Below are positions 58,232 through 64,000 of a DNA stretch of 64,000 nucleotides, one piece after another; the first letter of the stretch is position 1; each line of letters begins with the position of its first letter. The DNA is from Phyto melanocephala (lineage: Eukaryota > Arthropoda > Insecta > Diptera > Rhinophoridae). Location of the stretch: positions 97,065,015 to 97,129,014 of the forward strand of contig OW799237.1 in assembly GCA_941918925.1 (NCBI GenBank), read 5' to 3'. The position numbers were made by a program, and so were the translations under genes. The notes beneath the pieces were generated by a model, which saw only the letters and a list, made by a program, of their open reading frames with translations, had not been told where the DNA came from and ran no database searches.

Positions 58232-58324
58232 TTTTTTCAAGCTTGAGATCAACTTTTTTATAAAAAATTATTTATTATCAACCAATATTTCGCAAACAAA
58301 TAATGGGTAGCTTCTTCAGGGTAA
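58232..58324 (-). mobile_element. Hammerhead-like hairpin repeat, copy 2
   Basis: The minus strand carries CCCTGAAGAAGCTACCC, a loop, then GCGAAATATTGG, followed by the same AT-rich 3' phrase (TTTTTTATAAAAAAGTTGAT) as copy 1 at 18889-18986. The stem here has decayed (GCTACC opposite GTTTGC), while CTGAAGAAG and GAAATAT are kept. Confidence 0.6.
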
Positions 58325-60760
58325 TATGTATACAAATTAAGTCAATTAATAGTACAAAAAGTGTCTTTGCAACTCGTTTAACTTTAACAGAATTTATAAA
58401 TTTACCCACTTACGAGAAGTTTCAATATTTACACTCCAACTAAATGCATTGGGTGTGTAATGAAAGTTTAGCAAAAGTATGAGTTGATGATAATAAATGT
58501 TTTACCTTAAAGTTGGATTGTGCAAATAACTAATAAATTCTTTAACACATTTCTCAATACTATCATACATTTTCCTATTTACTAACACATTCAACAAGAG
58601 TAATGACAAAAAAAACTGGTCAAATAAGATAAGCTTAATGTTTAGTACATTATCGCTCTAACTTAAATTCTTATGGTATTTATATGAACCTCCCCCTCTC
58701 TATAGCTATAGATTTTAAATTTTATTCTGTAGTGTATAGTCTGCTTAAATCTTACTGTGTGTTTGTACTCATTTAGAGCCATAAATTTTGCCGCACTTCA
58801 TGAAAGCTCATCATTATCATCAACACCCCAATTTGTTGACTACGACTACTTCACAGACAAACGCCGACATGTGTGCAGGGGTTTGTGTATGCTTTGCACT
58901 ACTATACTCGTACTTTTACATACGACACACAGTTAGACATCTCGTATGTCTGCACTGAAAAACTGCTCTTTTCAACACAACAGTTTAACTGATGTATCTT
59001 ATCTTGTTGTGACAATCGCGGCGTCATTGTCACACAGGCATGAATTCTCGATAGGTCAGAGATATTAAAGGATGGAGTGTTTGGGTTTTAGGAAAAAAAT
59101 AGTATTGAGTATATTTTTCTCTCCATGACTCTAATAGTGCTCTCTATACTTTAGGTGTACCCATATTTAACAATGTTTCTCTAGACAAGAATCCTATTCT
59201 AATCGTAGAAGACGACGGCTATCTTAACTCCTGATATATTATTGACAAAAGTAATTGATTATGAGTTTCATCTCTCAACTTGTATTATAAAATGCGCAAA
59301 AGCGTAGCATGTAGCTTGAAAAGCAGAAAGCTTATAAGGTATAAAATGCGCTAACGCTAGAACGCGTGGTATTGACTTTCAACATAAATAAACTGTTCGG
59401 AAATACAGAGCACATTTCATTGAGTTGTGTGTGTACAACTCACGGAGCTAAAAGCACGAATAATTTAACATAATTTATTCGATAGAATATAGAAATAAGC
59501 CATATTCTGAATTGTCAGAAATGCCCTAAGGACAGGTTATTTTAATAAAAAAATTACAAGACATCAACAAGTAAATGCAGATTTTTTAAACAAAATCGCT
59601 GTAAGCAATAAAATTAAACACAAAATTTTCATCTCATCACATTAACCGCATTGAACTTTATCTATGAAAACTACATAAGCCCTTCTGTGGAAGCATATAT
59701 TTAGTAAATATCAGAGAGGCAAGATTTTTTTGATATGGTTTGCGGCCAGAAAACCCGAAGTATTCTTCTATGTCATTTGCTTATAAAAACCCGCAGGACG
59801 TTTAGCCGTAGGGTAACATAGATCGGATTTTTGTTTTGAAGGTATATATTTTATAGACAGAGTTAAAGAATTCCATGTTTTTTTAAGTTGGCCATAATCT
59901 TACGTCACAAATCTTTACTAGAGCCGCTAGATGATGTGATGACTTGTTTGTGCTTATTCACATCACTTTTTTTTTTAATATTAACCTGGAGACCTGCAAA
60001 AACCTAGAGGCATAAATTGACCATCAATTGTACCTTGAATGGTGAAAAGCTGTCGCCTCTAAAATAAATGCGCTCTAAAACATAAGACCATTAATGGCTA
60101 CGAAATATCACCCTTAAGTTAATAGAAAAAAAATCGTAAAAATTTATCCACTAGTATTAGATAAATTGAATTTTAATAATTTATTCAAAAACAAAGTCAT
60201 AATTTTACAGTCTGCATTTTTCATTATCACTTAATTTTAGCTTGTATGCCTTGAACTTGGGTGGACTCTAAAGCAGCTTGCTGTTTTTTTCTATTATTTC
60301 GTTGCAAGTTTAATTCTTTCCTTCACTCTTTTTTTTTTTTTTTGCTTGGAAGAAACATTGGTATCATCATGTCTAGTTGTGCTCTGTTTGTGCTTCATTT
60401 GCCCTTTGGCGTCAAAAAGTTTTTCGCCAATTCAGTGATGTTTTGTGTTTTTTTCTGCTCGTTTTATTCTATGTTTCATTTGTTCTTGGTTGTAAATAGT
60501 GTTGTTTATTTTCTATGTTTAACTTGGTCTAAAATAGTTTGTTGTTTGTTTTGTAGATTTTTATATAAGTACACTTTTTACTGTGTGTGTTGTAGTTTAA
60601 TTTTTTTTATGTATTTCATGAATGATTGTAATTTTGTTAGTGTTTTTGATGATCTTTTACATGTCATTGTCTTTAGCCAACTGTTTTATGTGTAGGCTAT
60701 ATGTAAGTTTTTTGTGTGTATGTATGTATGAGTGTATGAGATTTTTTATTAACTTTAAAA
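58325..60760. other. Long gene-free stretch with two hairpins
   Basis: No gene is assigned. TGTGACAAT-CGCGGCGTC-ATTGTCACA (59008-59034) and TGAGTTGT-GTGTGT-ACAACTCA (59421-59442) are perfect inverted repeats. TATAAAATGCGC-type boxes occur at about 59288 and 59341. The 144-codon frame at 60261-60695 starts at GTG and is nearly all Phe, Cys, Leu, Val and Ser from T-rich DNA, so it is not believed. Confidence 0.4.
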
Positions 60761-61171
60761 CCCAGCAAAAATTTATTTTGTACCGGTAAGCAGTAAAAAA
60801 AAATCATGCCTTCTTATAGCGCAATATTAGAGCGCATTCGAGGGTGCTATAAATGGAAGTCAGAAATTTCTATTAAATATATTTCATTTTTTACAAAATA
60901 ACTTACTGCAACTTCTCTCGCTCAAGAGGATGCAGAAATGTAAGCAAATGATTACCTCTCTTTACTGTAGTTCTTAAAAATACATAAAAGAGACATGATA
61001 TTACTGCATTAACCATGTGTGAAAATAGCAAATAATTAGAGCATCAAAGAGCCCTACCAAGTGGGATATCTCATATAAAAATCATGCCTTCCTGAAGCAG
61101 GTTGGGAAAGGAGAATACATTTATCTCTCCCTTACAAACCTTCTTCCGGGTATGCATTAGTTTTTGCTGGG
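60761..61171. mobile_element. MITE with CCCAGCAAAAA ends, 411 bp
   Basis: It starts CCCAGCAAAAATTTATTTTG and ends GCATTAGTTTTTGCTGGG, 12-14-bp inverted ends. AAAAATCATGCCTTC occurs twice inside (about 60798 and 61078), near each end. The flanks do not give a convincing target duplication. A weaker relative is at 17597-17970. Confidence 0.65.
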
Positions 61172-61499
61172 TATAAGTTTTTAAAATCAACTTGCAACAG
61201 CAAATAAGATTCATCATGAGTATTGTTACCTTTGCCTTCATATGTCGATTGGTTGAAATGTTTTCACCTGAAGCAAAGAAAAATAAGATCAAGAGAAATT
61301 TCATTCTTACCAGCAGCAACTTTATCATGCGTTCTCTGTAGCACACAAAAAAAGTTTTTTTAAACTTGTTGTTGTTACAAGTTGTTATAATATCCGTCTT
61401 CAACCTCGTCTACTGGTGGGTAGATTCTTAGCTAATTTATCTTATAACGTCTAGGGTTGTTTCAATACAATCGAAAAATCGAGGCGCAGAAAAGCAATT
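61172..61499. other. Unassigned spacer
   Basis: The minus ORF reaching 61403 overlaps the MITE and shows no motif. Nothing else is recognised. Confidence 0.35.
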
Positions 61500-62430
61500 T
61501 TAAATTTGAATGCTTTAAAATATACGGTTTCTTAAAAAGAAAGTAAAAAGGATCAGGTTGATTATGTAGTGCCTCTTGGTAGTGTTTTAGGATCTCTGCC
61601 ATTCACTGTCTATCTATATGACATGCTTGGATTGTTTGATAAACTGTATTTGTATGTGAATGATAAAAGTCTTTTTTAACCTTATAAGTATAAAGCAGTT
61701 GTAAAAGCCTCTATTGTGAAAGATGCAGTTTTAATTCTAGAATTCATAAAACTAAATAAACTTGTGTTAAACATTGAAAAAACCAAACTGCTAAGATTTC
61801 GTCCGTATTTAATAAAAAATAGAAACTTTATTTGTTGGTGGAAAGGAAATTTTTTAAAGTGATTCAACGAAATATTTTGGGCTTATTTTCAAAATAACCT
61901 GTCATGAAATTAAAATTATATGTGCTCTGGTTTTGATTTTACGAATTTAAAAATAGGTTTAATAAGCAAACGAAACTAATACTAAATCCATCTTTAATAT
62001 ATTGCCACCTAAATTATTTGCCTATTGTATAAACAAATAAGAAGAATAGTCGCTCTTAAGGATTCAAAATAAAGCTATAAAAGCCGTCTGTAATTTGTCT
62101 TTAAAGTATTTTATCGCTCTGCAGGAATATTTCTAAAACAATTTTAACCATAAACGGTCTCTATAAGTCACAGTTACTTCTTAACGTTTTTAAATTTATC
62201 CATAATAATGGTCACCACACAATTTTTTTTAACAACAAAACCAAATGAGAACACCACAAATAACATGATTCATAGGCTAATAAGATGTAGGTTGGAAACT
62301 ACAAAAAAGTGTTGAGTATATGAATATATATCTTAGGATATAAGAAATGTTGAAAGAACTTCCGTTCTTAAAAGTAAACTGAAAAACTATTTTCTTCGTA
62401 ATTTGGAAACAGTTGTCATATAATTTACGT
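61500..62430 (+). pseudogene. Non-LTR retrotransposon reverse transcriptase, 5'-truncated and inactive
   Basis: In one frame from about 61540: S-K-K-D-Q-V-D-Y-V-V-P-L-G-S-V-L-G matches the 'VPQGSVLGPLLF' box. L-Y-L-Y-V-N-D-K-S-L-F is the catalytic 'YADD' box with Ala and the first Asp replaced by Val and Asn. I-V-K-D-A-V-L-I-L-E-F-I-K-L-N-K and L-V-L-N-I-E-K-T-K-L-L-R-F complete the palm. Later frames are decayed but recognisable by DNA texture up to the sequence encoding about L-K-N-Y-F-L-R-N-L-E-T (62380-62410). It is a different family from the RT at 9274. It has lost catalysis as well as the reading frame. Confidence 0.85.
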
Positions 62431-62496
62431 AAACTTAAATAATTGTTTTGAAGTTTTTTATATTTATAAAGTTAATTATTAAATTAATTTCAGAAA

Positions 62497-62518
62497 TTCT
62501 CAGCGGAAATGCTGAGAA
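62497..62518 (+). other. Stem-loop in the 3' region of the non-LTR element
   Basis: TTCTCAGC-GGAAAT-GCTGAGAA, a perfect 8-bp stem with a 6-nt loop, about 90 bp after the end of the RT reading frame and just before an AATAAAAATATAAATATT tail. The position suits an RT-recognised 3' hairpin, which is inference. Confidence 0.6.
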
Positions 62519-62530
62519 GGAGAATAAAAA

Positions 62531-62857
62531 TATAAATATTATTTGAAATTTCTAATAAGTAATAGTGAAGGGCTTTGGTAAATGGAAGAATGGTTTTTGA
62601 TTTCCAACTTTTTACAATTGTTTATTTTCGTAACAGAAATCTCAATACCAGGTTTTATGATACCAGATCACTTGGAAATAATATTTATTGCATTTTTGAC
62701 TTTCGTATAGAGTAACCTAAGAATTAAGAAAAAAATTTTTAGTTTTGATAAATGGTTTTCCTATTTATGAATAGAATATACAAGTTTTTAGAAACCACAA
62801 AAAAAAAGTTGCATGTCTACTCATCTATACTATAGATTAATGCAACTGTATTGTAAA
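62531..62857. other. Unassigned spacer
   Basis: No gene or repeat recognised. Confidence 0.35.
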
Positions 62858-63172
62858 CAAGTAACAGTGCTTTATTCGGCCGTGCCGAATCTTAAATAGC
62901 CTTCACAAAGTGTAGTCATACAATAACAATTGTTTGTATCACCATTCATCTAATTAATATGATATACGTACGTACATATAAAAAACATACGTACATACAT
63001 ACATATGTATATAAAAACATCTAATTGTAAAATTATAAATTGAGTTTATGTATGTATGTTTAAAAAATATAAAAAAGTAAAATAAAAATTAAAAAAAGTA
63101 AAAAGAAGATAAAAATAAAAATAAATAAAAAAAAAATTTTTTTTGGCTTAGCTGGGATTCGATGCCACGCAC
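62858..63172 (+). mobile_element. mini-me-like element, 5' part
   Basis: CAAGTAACAGTGCTTTATTC and the hairpin TTCGGCCGTGCCGAA open it. The CACCATTCATC phrase, an A-rich nursery and GCTGGGATTCGATGCCACG follow as in the 49366 copy. The (GTCY)n tract and right end are missing, so it is truncated. Confidence 0.75.
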
Positions 63173-64000
63173 AGTGGGTGCGATAGTACCCAAAGTGGTG
63201 ATTAATTCATAGAAGCCGTAGTTCTAATATATTATATTTTTTTATGGATGAGTTATTATAAGCACATAAAAACACAGCATTTTAGAAAAAAAAAGTTAAA
63301 AAAAAATTTTTTTTTAACCCCTTAGTTCACAATTTATGCAGTAACTTCTGAATGAAAAGCGATAAATTAATGAATAGAACTGAAAATTAAAGCATGCTTA
63401 ATGTGCTATTAAAAAAATTAAAATACTATACATATTATATGTTTTTATTTTAGTATAAATTTAATTTAAATTTCAACATTTGTTTTTTTAAAAATTTTTA
63501 TAAATGTAAGCTACAAAAATAATATTATAATTTTTTAGTAATGAATAATCATAAATACATAAAAACACAGCTTTAAAAAAATGGAAATGTTTTTCGTAAA
63601 AAACATGATCCACAATTTTTGCTGTAACTTTGAAATTAAAATAAATTTAAAGAATGGGTTAATAATATGTATTCCTATTATTATATTTCATTAGAAATAT
63701 CTGGCAAAACTAACTCTAATTCCGAAGTTGATAAATTAGATTTTTTTCCTGCTCATATTTCTTGCTCATGCTAGATATAAATGGGTCAGAACTTAGCAGA
63801 AACCTATTGAAAATATCTTCATTGGACTTTTCCCTGCTGCATTTGCGAGCAAAGTGCTCCTTTTAATTTTTAAAATTTTTGCTCTATAATCTCCAGCCCG
63901 CGAATATGCAAAATGGGAGGCATAAAAAAAATATCTAGCCGTATTTTAAGCAAATTTACGAAAAAATTTTATCGTAGAGATGAGAATAAATTAATAAAGG
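63173..64000. repeat. Diverged tandem duplication, about 295-bp period
   Basis: CACATAAAAACACAGCATTT at 63261 recurs as TACATAAAAACACAGCTTTA at about 63556. The following text is similar (CACAATTTATGCAGTAACTT versus CACAATTTTTGCTGTAACTT). It could be the internal repeat of the truncated mini-me-like element or a separate minisatellite cut by the window end. No gene is seen. Confidence 0.5.

Noticed and set aside
60261..60695. 144-codon plus-strand ORF, one of the longest frames
   Set aside because: Starts with GTG and is made of Phe, Cys, Leu, Val and Ser from T-rich DNA. No motif and no splice context.

Overview
This is an AT-rich, gene-poor eukaryotic window, almost certainly from a higher dipteran fly. 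A calyptrate such as a blow fly, house fly or flesh fly is the best guess. The evidence is the dense mix of decayed Tc1/mariner, piggyBac, hAT, PIF/Harbinger, Helitron and non-LTR elements, a tRNA-headed SINE with (ACCT)n tails, and a family bearing the (GTCY)n signature described for dipteran mini-me elements. No bacterial, rRNA, tRNA or CRISPR feature is visible. No host gene can be assigned with confidence. Nearly all short ORFs are chance runs in AT-rich DNA or pieces of broken transposons.

Layout. 1-5655 is a near-identical 543-bp satellite: about 1.8 units in one orientation, then a sharp inversion at 971/972, then about 8.6 units in the other. Diverged relatives sit at about 16.7-17.3 kb and 35.1-35.5 kb, the latter as an inverted pair. 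5.9-10.5 kb holds two non-LTR retrotransposon remnants (one reaching the 3' tail), two inverted-repeat MITEs and a 20-bp-phased minisatellite. 12671-12925 is the best host-gene candidate: tiny exons with clean GT-AG boundaries and a membrane segment. 15264-16061 is a well-bounded non-autonomous hAT with a perfect 8-bp target duplication. 18-26 kb holds a piggyBac-like terminus, a hammerhead-like hairpin repeat, two RNase H-type non-LTR tails, an unassigned 94-aa ORF, a mariner C-terminus, a Helitron end and a SINE with a 13-bp target duplication.

28-31.2 kb is a nest: a PIF/Harbinger element with a recognisable dead transposase lies inside a mini-me-like element that also carries a small TIR element. 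32.6 kb is a dead Tc1/mariner transposase. 36.4 kb and 41.6 kb are two sibling piggyBac elements bounded by TTAA. 38.5-39.9 kb is a hAT with a near-perfect hairpin element inside it. 43.3-46.2 kb is a TA-flanked TIR element that contains mini-me and Helitron material.

46.9-64 kb adds a mariner scrap, two more SINEs, a two-part Tc1/mariner pseudogene, an LTR-like direct-repeat block, a MITE, a YVND-type dead reverse transcriptase with a 3' hairpin, and two more mini-me copies. The genes do not form a pathway. The window reads as layered insertions, possibly heterochromatin or a large intron or intergenic region.
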